Below, one piece after another: positions 1-6,609 of a DNA stretch of 15,845 nucleotides. Numbering within the stretch: the first letter of the stretch is position 1; each line of letters opens with the position of its first letter. The stretch is from positions 1 to 15,845 of the forward strand of contig CAYLIP010000056.1 of the NCBI GenBank assembly GCA_964383855.1. The letters are read 5' to 3'. Under the pieces are notes generated by a model. It saw nothing but the letters and a program-made list of their open reading frames with translations. It was not told where the DNA came from and did not search any database. This DNA is from CAZHAC01 sp964383855 (GTDB taxonomy: Bacteria > Chloroflexota > Dormibacteria > Dormibacterales > Dormibacteraceae). A program made the position numbers and the translations under genes.

Positions 1-99
1 CTCTGCGGCCGCCACCACTACCTCTGCCACGAGGGCGGCTGGAAGCTGGTCCGGGACGGGCCCCGGATCCGGGCCATCCCTCCGGTTCGAGCCGCCTAG
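1..99 (+). CDS. HNH endonuclease, C-terminal end only (DUF222/13E12-type)
   Basis: Frame 1 is open from the window edge to a TAG at 97-99 and gives 32 residues. They contain LCGRHHYLCHEGGW, the end of the HNH zinc/nuclease motif in the DUF222 plus HNH proteins that are abundant in Actinobacteria (family form roughly LCRxHHxxxHEGGW). The paired histidines at residues 5-6 and H10 are the visible motif positions. A short basic tail follows. The rest of the gene lies upstream of the window, so the DUF222 part cannot be checked. Family members are often repetitive or mobile-associated and mostly uncharacterised. The assignment rests on this one motif; some other HNH endonuclease is possible. Confidence 0.7.
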   Translation, partial: LCGRHHYLCHEGGWKLVRDGPRIRAIPPVRAA

Positions 100-102
100 C
101 CT

Positions 103-130
103 CGGAGGGGCGCCGGACGATGCCCCTCCG
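103..130 (+). terminator. Terminator-like hairpin after the HNH gene
   Basis: A perfect 9-bp G+C-rich inverted repeat (CGGAGGGGC at 103-111, GCCCCTCCG at 122-130) encloses a 10-nt loop, four bases after the HNH stop codon. No T-tract follows, so it is not a canonical intrinsic terminator. Its position between convergent genes fits transcript ending or 3'-end protection. Confidence 0.45.
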
Positions 131-151
131 GCGCCGCTACTCGGCACGACC

Positions 152-168
152 TCCCCACCAAGTGGGGA
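152..168 (-). terminator. Terminator-like hairpin after the HAD phosphatase gene
   Basis: TCCCCAC (152-158) pairs perfectly with GTGGGGA (162-168) around a 3-nt CAA loop. It lies about 22 nt past the stop codon of the minus-strand phosphatase gene. There is no T-rich run on either side. It is probably the 3' hairpin of that transcript, paired with the hairpin at 103-130 for the facing gene. Confidence 0.4.
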
Positions 169-190
169 AGGCTTGGGACTCGCTTCTTGC

Positions 191-847
191 CTAGGCGGCT
201 TCCAGGTAGCCCGCCAGAGGGGATTGGTCGAGCTGGCCGCCCAGCTGGCCGACACTCTCGTAGACGGCCAGGGCGCCTGACCGGGTCAAAACCTCGCCGG
301 CAATCCCGCCGGTGGTGACGCCGACGCACTTGAGGCCACACCGGCGGGCCGCCTCGATGTCCCAGACGGTGTCGCCGACCACGATCGAGTCGGCCGCTCG
401 CAGCCCGGCCCGCCGGAGGGCCTCGACGAAGATGTCCGGATCCGGCTTGCTGTGCTCGACGTCCGCCGAGGAGACGACGACGTCGATCTCGTCGCGGGCT
501 CCCACCGCATCGAGGATGGGGCCGATCTCCTCGCCCTTGGCCGACGTCGCGAGCAAAACCCGGGCGCCGCGCCGGTGGCAGTCGCGGAGGAGGTCGGAGG
601 CGCCCGCAAAAGGCCGCATCCAGCCCTGCAGCTCGCCGTAGTGGCGGGAGTGGCCCTCGTCGAGGTCGGACCGCTCGCCACCCACCAGCCGGCTTATGAG
701 CTTGTCCGAGCCCATACCGACCAGGGCGTGGATCGCCGACATGGGCACGTCGATGCCGGCGTCTCGAAAGGCGGCCGACCACGCCATCACGTGGAGGTAG
801 TTGGTGTCCAGAAGCGTCCCGTCCACGTCAAACAGAATTCCCGGCAC
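191..847 (-). CDS. HAD-superfamily hydrolase, phosphoglycolate-phosphatase-like
   Basis: The 218-residue protein carries the full HAD set: motif I FDVDGTLLDT with nucleophile D7 and acid/base D9, motif II around T101-S102 in LLATSAKG, motif III K134 in SKPDPDIF, and motif IV GDTVWDIEAA with D159 and D163. Residues 15-85 form the helical C1-type cap of the PGP/beta-phosphoglucomutase group. HAD enzymes of this type dephosphorylate small phosphate esters via an aspartyl-phosphate; the substrate cannot be read from sequence. The start is GTG: an in-frame TAA lies immediately upstream and no other start precedes motif I. TATGGT lies 7 nt upstream, suggesting a leaderless transcript. The gene is divergent from tyrA with 21 bp between start codons. 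The family call is firm, the substrate unknown. Confidence 0.9.
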   Translation of the reverse strand: MPGILFDVDGTLLDTNYLHVMAWSAAFRDAGIDVPMSAIHALVGMGSDKLISRLVGGERSDLDEGHSRHYGELQGWMRPFAGASDLLRDCHRRGARVLLATSAKGEEIGPILDAVGARDEIDVVVSSADVEHSKPDPDIFVEALRRAGLRAADSIVVGDTVWDIEAARRCGLKCVGVTTGGIAGEVLTRSGALAVYESVGQLGGQLDQSPLAGYLEAA

Positions 848-854
848 TTACCCC

Positions 855-860
855 ACCATA
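855..860 (-). promoter_or_regulatory. Candidate -10 box (TATGGT), leaderless HAD gene
   Basis: On the minus strand TATGGT is followed by 7 nt and then the GTG start, the spacing expected when transcription begins at the start codon. No convincing -35 is seen. The same TANNNT-7-nt-start layout recurs at 7333-7338 and 8847-8852. It overlaps the inverted repeat CCACC/GGTGG (853-857/862-866) in the 21-bp divergent gap; a GGTGG on each strand could also act as a poor ribosome-binding site. Confidence 0.45.
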
Positions 861-868
861 CGGTGGTC

Positions 869-1696
869 ATGGAGTTGGGAACCGTGGGCATCGTGGGGCT
901 GGGATTGATGGGCGGGTCCCTGGCGATGGCACTCCGCGAGGCCCGGCCCGACCTGACCCTCCTCGGCTGCGACCGCGACCCTCGCGTGTGCCGGCTGGCG
1001 ATGGATCGGGGCCTGGTCGCGCTCGCCGGGCCCGACCTCGACGCCGTCCGCGCCGCCGACCTGGTCGTGCTCGCCGTCCCCCCGACCGCCATCCGGTCCC
1101 TGCTCAGCGGCCTCGCCGCCGTACCCCTGGTGACCGACGTCGCCAGCACCAAGGCCGACGTCGTGCGCTGGGCCGAGGAGGCGGGCCTCGACTTCGTGGG
1201 CGGTCACCCGATGTGTGGGGCCGAGAGCAGCGGCCTCGAGGCCGCCCAGGCGGGCCTCTTCCGCGGCGCGCCCTGGGTGCTGTCGCGAGCTCAGCCGCTG
1301 GTCGAGGAGATGGTCCGGGCGGTGGGCGCGGTTCCCACCGTGATCGAGCCGGCCCGCCACGACCGGCTGGTGGCCGGGGTGAGCCACGCGGCGTTCATGG
1401 TCTCGATCGGCTACGTACTCGCCCTTGCCGCTGATCCGGAGTGGCCCGAAATGTCGGCCCTGGCCGCCGGCGGGTTCCGCGACCTGAGCCGGCTGGCCGC
1501 GGGCGACCCCGAGATGTACGCTGCGATCGCCCAGACCAACCGCGAGAACATCCTTGCCTCCCTGGCCGCGGTGGAGGCAGCCCTGGCCCGCCTGCGCAGG
1601 CACCTCGAACAGGACGATCCGCGGCTGGTCGAGCTCTTCGAGGAGGCGCGCGGCGCGCGGCGGCGCTGGGAGGCAGAGCATGCGCCGCCGCGTTGA
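869..1696 (+). CDS. tyrA: Prephenate (or arogenate) dehydrogenase
   Basis: The 275-residue TyrA-family enzyme would oxidatively decarboxylate prephenate to 4-hydroxyphenylpyruvate (or arogenate to tyrosine) using NAD(P). An N-terminal Rossmann fold shows GIVGLGLMGGS (GxGxxG at 10-15) and D35 after the second strand. VASTKADV (91-98) and GGHPMCGAESSG (H113) are family hallmarks, and H173 in GVSHAAF begins the helical dimerisation domain with GGFRDLSRLA and QTNREN. There is no C-terminal ACT domain, so tyrosine feedback through ACT is not expected. I chose ATG 869, just before the first strand; GTG 863 is a possible alternative, and only GGTGG two bases upstream resembles a ribosome site. First gene of a five-gene operon, overlapping aroA by 17 bp. 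Prephenate versus arogenate use is undecided. Confidence 0.93.
   Translation: MELGTVGIVGLGLMGGSLAMALREARPDLTLLGCDRDPRVCRLAMDRGLVALAGPDLDAVRAADLVVLAVPPTAIRSLLSGLAAVPLVTDVASTKADVVRWAEEAGLDFVGGHPMCGAESSGLEAAQAGLFRGAPWVLSRAQPLVEEMVRAVGAVPTVIEPARHDRLVAGVSHAAFMVSIGYVLALAADPEWPEMSALAAGGFRDLSRLAAGDPEMYAAIAQTNRENILASLAAVEAALARLRRHLEQDDPRLVELFEEARGARRRWEAEHAPPR
1668..1673 (+). promoter_or_regulatory. Shine-Dalgarno site of aroA
   Basis: GGGAGG inside the 3' end of tyrA lies 6 nt before ATG 1680. It decides that start, which gives a protein beginning just ahead of the conserved VPGDKS segment. Confidence 0.8.
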
Positions 1697-2939
1697 GCCG
1701 GCGGCCCGGCTGCGGGGGACGGTCAGGGTGCCTGGCGACAAGTCCGTTTCTCACCGGGCGCTGATGCTCAATGCGGTCGCCGAGGGCCGGGCCCGGGTCA
1801 CCAATCTTTCGACCGGCGCCGACGTGGCCTCGACCGCGGCCTGCCTGCGATCGCTGGGAGTGGCGGTCACCGACGACTCCGTGGCGGGGGCCGGCCTGGC
1901 CGGGCTGCAGCCTGCCCCGGGGCCGCTCGACTGCGGCAACTCGGGCACCACCATGCGCCTGCTCTCCGGTCTGCTGGCGCCACAGGCTTTCGAGAGCGTG
2001 CTGATCGGCGACGACTCGCTCTCGCGGCGGCCGATGGAGAGGGTGGCGGGGCCGCTCCGCCGGCTCGGGCTGCGGGCCGACGCCGGCCCGCCGCTCCGGG
2101 TCGGTGGCGGCGGGCCCGGCGTGGGCTGCGAGATCCGGCTCGACGTGCCGTCCGCCCAGGTCAAGTCGGCGCTGCTTCTGGCGGGCCTCGGGTGCGCCGG
2201 CCGCACGGCCGTGGTGGAGCCGGCCCGGACTCGCGACCACACCGAGCGGATGCTCCGCGCGATGGGCGGCCGGATCTCCGTCGACGGGCTCCGGGTCTCG
2301 ATCGAGCCCGGCCCGCTCACGGCAGTCGACGTGGTGGTCCCGGGCGACCTCTCGGCGGCGGCGTTCTGGCTGGTCGCCGGCACCATCCACCCCGACGCCG
2401 AGATCGAGCTGCCAGGGGTGGGCGTGAACGAGAGCCGGGCCGCGCTGCTCCAGGCGCTGGCCGGCGCGGGCGCGGCGATCGAGAGCGGCGGGACCGGCGG
2501 CGACTTTGAGCCGGCGACCGACCTGCGGGTGGCCAGCGCCGCCTCCCTCAGCGCGCTGGAGATCGGTCCCGGCCTGGCCGCCGACATGATCGACGAGCTG
2601 CCCGTCCTGGCCGTGCTGGCTGCCATGGTCGATGGTGAGTCCAGGATCACGGGCGCGCGCGAGCTGAGGGTGAAGGAGTCGGACAGGCTGGCCGCGATGG
2701 CCGCCGGCCTGACGGCGATGGGCGCCGCCGTCGAGGAGCTGGAGGACGGCTGGCTGATCCGGGGCGGCCGCCCCCTGCGGGGGGCGCTTGTCCGGTCGCA
2801 GGGCGACCACCGGGTGGCCATGGCCCTGGCCGTGGCGGGGCTGGTGGCGGCCGGCGAGACGGCCATCGAGGGCGCCGAGTGCGTGGAGATCAGCTATCCA
2901 TCTTTCTGGGACGACCTGGAGCGGCTGTGTCGGGCCTGA
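1680..2939 (+). CDS. aroA: 3-phosphoshikimate 1-carboxyvinyltransferase (EPSP synthase)
   Basis: The 419-residue enzyme transfers the enolpyruvyl group of PEP to shikimate-3-phosphate, the sixth shikimate-pathway step. Visible motifs: GDKSVSHR (19-26, K21 and S22), GNSGTTMRLL (86-95), RRPME (116-120), PSAQVKSA (157-164), RDHTER (185-190), DMIDELP (302-308, with D305-E306 in the catalytic acid position), KESDR (332-336) and GDHR (375-378). GNSGTTMR, SAQVK and RDHTE resemble Bacillus/CP4-type (class II) synthases more than the enterobacterial class. The glycine matching E. coli G96 is kept (G89), and the P101 position is Leu94. Length is normal and the start is fixed by a good ribosome site. 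The gene overlaps tyrA by 17 bp and the next gene by 13 bp, implying one polycistronic message. Confidence 0.96.
   Translation: MRRRVEPAARLRGTVRVPGDKSVSHRALMLNAVAEGRARVTNLSTGADVASTAACLRSLGVAVTDDSVAGAGLAGLQPAPGPLDCGNSGTTMRLLSGLLAPQAFESVLIGDDSLSRRPMERVAGPLRRLGLRADAGPPLRVGGGGPGVGCEIRLDVPSAQVKSALLLAGLGCAGRTAVVEPARTRDHTERMLRAMGGRISVDGLRVSIEPGPLTAVDVVVPGDLSAAAFWLVAGTIHPDAEIELPGVGVNESRAALLQALAGAGAAIESGGTGGDFEPATDLRVASAASLSALEIGPGLAADMIDELPVLAVLAAMVDGESRITGARELRVKESDRLAAMAAGLTAMGAAVEELEDGWLIRGGRPLRGALVRSQGDHRVAMALAVAGLVAAGETAIEGAECVEISYPSFWDDLERLCRA
2918..2921 (+). promoter_or_regulatory. Shine-Dalgarno site of the B3/B4 gene
   Basis: GGAG lies 5 nt before GTG 2927, inside the end of aroA. It supports GTG 2927 over the upstream ATG 2879, which would add 16 residues read out of frame with aroA, and over GTGs at 2942 and 2948, which lack a comparable site. 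Confidence 0.55.
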
Positions 2940-3538
2940 AGGTGAGCGTGGAGACCGACATCGACCCGGTCGTGCTCGAGCTCCGGGAGTTGGAGGTGAC
3001 CGAGCCACGAGCGGACTTCGGCACCGTGGTCGAGGCGGCGGTGGCGGCCGCGCGGGCCGGGCGGGTCCCCCCGGTCGAGGCGGCGCGATCCTTCTACCGC
3101 CGGTTTGGCATCGACCCCACCAAGACCCGCCCCTCCTCGGAGGCGCTCCTCCGGCGGGTCACGCGGGGCGATCCCTTCCCGCGCGTCAACTCGCTGGTCG
3201 ATGTCGCCAACGTCATGTCCCTGCTGGCGCAGGTACCGGTCGGTCTCTACGACCTCGACCGCACCGAGGGTCCGCTGACCGTTCGGGTCGGCGGCGAGGG
3301 CGAGGGCTACGAGGGAATCCGCAAGGAACGCGTCAACGTTGCCGGCCGCATCTGCGTCGCCGACGCCTTCGGGCCGTGCGGCAATCCAACCTCGGACTCG
3401 GCGCGAACGATGATCACCACGGCCACCGAGCGGGCGGCCTGGATCTGGTTCATGCCGGTGGACGAGGACACCGTCGATCGCACCGCGGAGCTGGTCGCGC
3501 GCTACGGCCGCGGGCTGATCTCGCTGGCGCAGCCGTGA
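2927..3538 (+). CDS. Solo B3/B4-domain protein (PheRS-beta editing-domain-like, COG3382 type)
   Basis: The 203-residue protein is almost entirely a B3/B4 fold, the domain that in the phenylalanyl-tRNA synthetase beta chain hydrolyses Tyr-tRNA(Phe). Family signatures seen are FGIDPTKTRPSSEALLRRV (60-78), the NSLVDVANVMSL stretch (88-99), VGLYDLD (105-111), GEGEGYEGI (123-131) and NPTSDSARTMIT (153-164). There is no tRNA-synthetase catalytic core and no membrane segment. The histidine used by the bacterial PheRS editing site in the PxHxFD segment aligns with G106 here, so hydrolytic editing cannot be assumed. It overlaps aroA by 13 bp and the FAD gene by 4 bp (GTGA), which argues for coupled expression with aromatic amino acid synthesis. 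Family call firm; biochemical role unknown. Confidence 0.85.
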   Translation: MSGLKVSVETDIDPVVLELRELEVTEPRADFGTVVEAAVAAARAGRVPPVEAARSFYRRFGIDPTKTRPSSEALLRRVTRGDPFPRVNSLVDVANVMSLLAQVPVGLYDLDRTEGPLTVRVGGEGEGYEGIRKERVNVAGRICVADAFGPCGNPTSDSARTMITTATERAAWIWFMPVDEDTVDRTAELVARYGRGLISLAQP

Positions 3539-4560
3539 TCACGATCCTTGGAGGCGGTGTCGCAGGGGCCTCGGTGGCACGGGCGCTGGCCCGGCGCGGC
3601 CGGCGCGACGTGGTCGTCTACGACCAGCTGCCGGCCGGGTCGGGGTCGACGGCCAGGGCGCTCGGCGGCTTTCGCACACAGCACGGCAGCCCGCTCAACA
3701 TCGCGCTCTCGCTCGCCTCCCGGCCGTGGTTTGCCGAGCGCGCGCGCGAGGTCGGCTTCCAGCCCAACGGATATCTCTACCTGGCCGAGGACGAGGCGGT
3801 GGCCGGCGAGCTGGCGCGGCGGGCCGAGCTGCAGCGGGAGTGCGGCCTGCCCATAACCCACCCGGCGGTCGCCGACCTGGTCCCCTTCATGGACGGCTCG
3901 GCCTACGTCGCCACCAACTTCTGCGAGCTCGATGGACTCTACCTGCCGCCCCTGGTTCACCGGTGCCTGGTCGCGGAGGCGGAGGCGGGGGGCGCGCGGT
4001 TCTGCTGGAACACCGCCGCCCCCGAGGGCGATCTCGAGGCCTCAGACATGATCGTGGTCGCGGCCGGCATCTGGTCCACCGCCGTCGGGCACTCGCTCGG
4101 CGTTTCCCTGCAGGTGGTCCCGGTCGAGCGCGCCGTGTGGCAGGTGGGCCCCTTCGATTGGCTGGGCGGGTTGCGGGTTCCCATGACCCTGGAGGCCGGC
4201 TCGGGCTACCACTTTCGGGAGCGCGACGGCCACCTGCTGGTGATGGGGCCCGGCGACCAGGGCGACTGGGGCCATTTCAGGCGCTGGCTGGCTCTCCGGG
4301 TCCCGGCGGCGGCGGTGGAGAGGCCCTCGGCGTCCTGGAGCGGCAGCTATGAGGTGACCTTCGACCACCATCCGCTGGCCGGCGAGACGGCGCGGCCGGG
4401 CGTGTGGGCGTGCTGCGGCTTCTCCGGTCATGGAGTCATGCACGCCCCCGCCGTCGGCGAATCCCTGGCCGCGATGATGCTGGGGGAGAGCCCGCCGGTC
4501 GACCTGAGTCCGCTCGATCCACAGCGCACCCGGCCGCTGCGAGACCTCACCCAGCTGTGA
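3535..4560 (+). CDS. FAD-dependent oxidoreductase, DAO family (sarcosine/glycine-oxidase-like)
   Basis: The 341-residue flavoenzyme begins with the dinucleotide-binding motif ILGGGVAGAS (GxGxxG at 6, 8, 11) and the acidic residue D30 ending the second strand. GGFRTQHGSPLNIALS (44-59) matches the segment that follows the FAD loop in the sarcosine-oxidase-beta/DAO family. VVAAGIWS (174-181) is the second FAD-contact strand, and GFSGHGVMHAPAVGE (295-309) is the typical C-terminal FAD signature. Family members oxidise secondary amines or amino acids and pass electrons to O2; the substrate here is unknown. The GTG start shares GTGA with the upstream stop and lacks its own ribosome site, so translation is probably coupled. 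Length is at the short end of the family. No export signal is present. Confidence 0.88.
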   Translation: MITILGGGVAGASVARALARRGRRDVVVYDQLPAGSGSTARALGGFRTQHGSPLNIALSLASRPWFAERAREVGFQPNGYLYLAEDEAVAGELARRAELQRECGLPITHPAVADLVPFMDGSAYVATNFCELDGLYLPPLVHRCLVAEAEAGGARFCWNTAAPEGDLEASDMIVVAAGIWSTAVGHSLGVSLQVVPVERAVWQVGPFDWLGGLRVPMTLEAGSGYHFRERDGHLLVMGPGDQGDWGHFRRWLALRVPAAAVERPSASWSGSYEVTFDHHPLAGETARPGVWACCGFSGHGVMHAPAVGESLAAMMLGESPPVDLSPLDPQRTRPLRDLTQL

Positions 4561-4573
4561 GGGCAGGCGGCTG

Positions 4574-5173
4574 ATGCCGGGCGTCTTCTCGGAGCACGTG
4601 CTCTGCGTCAGCCGGGACGACATCTTTCCCGACGGCGCCTGGCACGGCTTTGTCGAGAGCGGGCTCGACCGGGCGGTGGAGGTCATCCGCAGCCGGTCGT
4701 TTTTCATGCCGCGGGCCGACGTCGAGGACGATCCCGGCTACCAGCAGATCATCCCCTATGTCGTCTTCCGGAACCGGGACCGTTACTTCCTGACTCGCCG
4801 GCTCAAGGCCTCCGGCGAGAGGCGGCTCCGCCAGCAGTACTCGCTCGGGGTGGGCGGACACATCAACCCCGGTGACCTGGCCGGCGGCGACCCGGTCTAT
4901 GACGGCCTGCGCCGCGAGTGGGAGGAGGAGGTCGAGTACCAAGGCCAGTTCGAGGCCCGGATGCTCGGGCTCATCAACGACGACTCGGCGCCCGTCTCCA
5001 GGGTCCACCTAGGCGTCGTCTTCCTGGTGGACGGCGACTCCCCCGAGATCGCGATCCGGGAGACCGAGAAGCTCTCAGGCGAGCTGCTCACGCTCGACGA
5101 GATGCGCATCTTCTACCTGGGCATGGAGAGCTGGTCGCAGATCGTCTACGACCGGCTGGTCGCCGGGGCCTGA
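4574..5173 (+). CDS. Nudix-like protein (predicted MutT-family phosphoesterase, COG4112-like)
   Basis: The 199-residue protein has a non-conserved N-terminal third, then a Nudix-type core: PYVVFRNRDRYFLTRR (61-76), YSLGVGGHINPGD (89-101) and LRREWEEEVEY (112-122). REWEEEV keeps the REUxEE metal-binding helix. The canonical GX5EX7 part preceding it is degenerate, because the expected upstream Glu is not in register. The GGHINPGD form is known from a subgroup of predicted phosphoesterases. ATG 4574 follows the FAD gene by 13 bp, with only a weak GGCGG upstream, and the gene ends the operon. It stops 2 bp from the stop of the facing minus-strand gene. Hydrolysis of a nucleoside diphosphate derivative is likely; the substrate is unknown. 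Confidence 0.75.
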   Translation: MPGVFSEHVLCVSRDDIFPDGAWHGFVESGLDRAVEVIRSRSFFMPRADVEDDPGYQQIIPYVVFRNRDRYFLTRRLKASGERRLRQQYSLGVGGHINPGDLAGGDPVYDGLRREWEEEVEYQGQFEARMLGLINDDSAPVSRVHLGVVFLVDGDSPEIAIRETEKLSGELLTLDEMRIFYLGMESWSQIVYDRLVAGA

Positions 5174-5181
5174 CCTCAGGC
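5168..5181. terminator. Palindrome formed by two facing stop codons
   Basis: GCCTGA-CC-TCAGGC is a perfect 6-bp inverted repeat built from the last codons of both convergent genes; the two TGA stops pair with each other. As RNA it could fold as a 5-bp stem with a 4-nt loop on either strand. It has no T-tract and is weak, but it is the only structure available in the 2-bp gap. Confidence 0.25.
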
Positions 5182-6609
5182 AAAGCGCTCGCAGAGACCG
5201 CGGAGGATGGGGTGCAGCTCGTGCGCGCCCATCACGCCGGAGGTGTCGACGCCCCACTCGCGCTTGGCCAGCAGGAAGGGCTCCCCCTGGTCGCCACCGA
5301 TCGAGCCGTGCCCGCCGGCCTGGTCCTCGAAGTTGACCTGCACGCCGCGAGCCGCGTCCCAGCGACCGAAGAGCATGATGTCGCCGGCGGCCTGGAATCC
5401 GTTCAGGCGGTGGAGCTGAGGAACCAGCACCTCGGCCCGCCCGTAGGCCTTCACCGCCTCCTCGATCCGAACCTCGCCCTCCGACGTGAAGGCCACGTCG
5501 CGGTCCCGCTCGCGCATCAGGACCAGGCCCACGCCTGCAAGCCCGGCCAGGTACTCCACCAGCCCCGGGAATCGCTGCCGGATCTCGCCTGCCTCGAGCC
5601 GGTCCGGAAAGGCGGCAAAGAAGAGGTGTGAGAGACCACCGCTGTGGGCCAGCACGACCCGGGTCTGAGCTGCTCGCCGAGGACCGAAAAGACCGCCCTT
5701 GTGCTCCTCGACGAGACACCCGGGCAGCCGGCGGGCCACCAGCTCACCGAGCGAGGCCCCGGCCACCGAGGCGAAGGTCTCGGTGGGCACCTGGCCGTGG
5801 TCGGAGAGGACGACCAGCTGGTAGACCCGGCCCGACCGGTTCGAGGTCCGGCGGGCGGCGGCGGCCGCGATCGAGTGGTCGACGTGGCGCAGCATGTGCC
5901 GCGCGTAGGGGTCGTCGGGCCCGAAGCCATGGCCGGTCTCGTCGTAGGCGTAGAAGCCGGCGTAGATGCACGGGTAGCCCTCGTCCATCGCCTGCTCGAC
6001 GGCGTAGCGAGTCAGGTGGTGAAGGAAGACCTCCTCGAGCATGTCGTCGATGACGTAGGCCCGGGCGGGCCGCCGGCCCGCGGCCCGGGTGGCGAGCGCG
6101 GCCCCGGCCGTGGTCGCGACCGCCAGGGCGCCGTGGCCGACGAGGTCGACGAGGTGCATCGGGTTGGCCAGCCAGGGCCTGATCACGTCCCCCGCCCGCC
6201 GGTCCTCTCCTGGCCCGTACGACCGGTCGCGGTAGGCGAGCCCGAAAGTCTCGCGGGCCCCGGCCGGGTAGCAGGCGGCGATGCACGCGCCCTCCTCGCA
6301 GAGCGGCCGCGTCCCCCGGAAGTGGCGATGCGCGATCTGCCGGAATGTGCTGCGGGCGCCGAACTCGACGACCATGCCCGCCATGCGGTCCCACCAGCGA
6401 AAGCCCGGGATCTCGCGGTTGTCGCCGTAGAGGATCCCGGCCTGGGCGAAGGGGGTCGTGGAGGGCACCCCCGACAGATACCTGAGGGCCTCGTAGCCCT
6501 CGGCCTCGATCAGGCCGGCCACGGACGGCAGGTCGCCGCCGCTGATCGCCGCCTCAAGCCCGCGGTGGGAGAGCCCGTCCACGTGCAGGACGACGAGCCC
6601 GCCGCTCAG
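5176..6609 (-). CDS. Alkaline-phosphatase-superfamily phosphodiesterase/nucleotide pyrophosphatase-like
   Basis: The 477-residue enzyme shows two-metal sites of the NPP/phosphodiesterase branch: D11 in LHVDGLS, a Thr nucleophile at 51-52 in PSTTPF, DETGHG (D223, H227), LSDHGQ (D270, H271) and GGHGSIGG (H434). Such enzymes cleave phosphodiesters, phosphonates or sugar/lipid phosphates. No export signal is visible from this start, so a cytoplasmic or membrane-peripheral location is likely. Start: no in-frame ATG, GTG or TTG lies between position 6744 and the metal-binding D11 region. CTG 6607-6609 gives a 4-bp CTGA overlap with the upstream gene's stop and leaves a complete first strand. GTG 6580-6582 would remove that strand, and ATG 6744 would add 45 shadow residues. 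The substrate cannot be inferred. Confidence 0.8.
   Translation of the reverse strand: MSGGLVVLHVDGLSHRGLEAAISGGDLPSVAGLIEAEGYEALRYLSGVPSTTPFAQAGILYGDNREIPGFRWWDRMAGMVVEFGARSTFRQIAHRHFRGTRPLCEEGACIAACYPAGARETFGLAYRDRSYGPGEDRRAGDVIRPWLANPMHLVDLVGHGALAVATTAGAALATRAAGRRPARAYVIDDMLEEVFLHHLTRYAVEQAMDEGYPCIYAGFYAYDETGHGFGPDDPYARHMLRHVDHSIAAAAARRTSNRSGRVYQLVVLSDHGQVPTETFASVAGASLGELVARRLPGCLVEEHKGGLFGPRRAAQTRVVLAHSGGLSHLFFAAFPDRLEAGEIRQRFPGLVEYLAGLAGVGLVLMRERDRDVAFTSEGEVRIEEAVKAYGRAEVLVPQLHRLNGFQAAGDIMLFGRWDAARGVQVNFEDQAGGHGSIGGDQGEPFLLAKREWGVDTSGVMGAHELHPILRGLCERFA

Noticed and set aside
1395..3008. 537-codon minus-strand open frame opposite tyrA and aroA
   Set aside because: Composition-driven shadow without domains. 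It spans the boundaries of several well-supported plus-strand genes.
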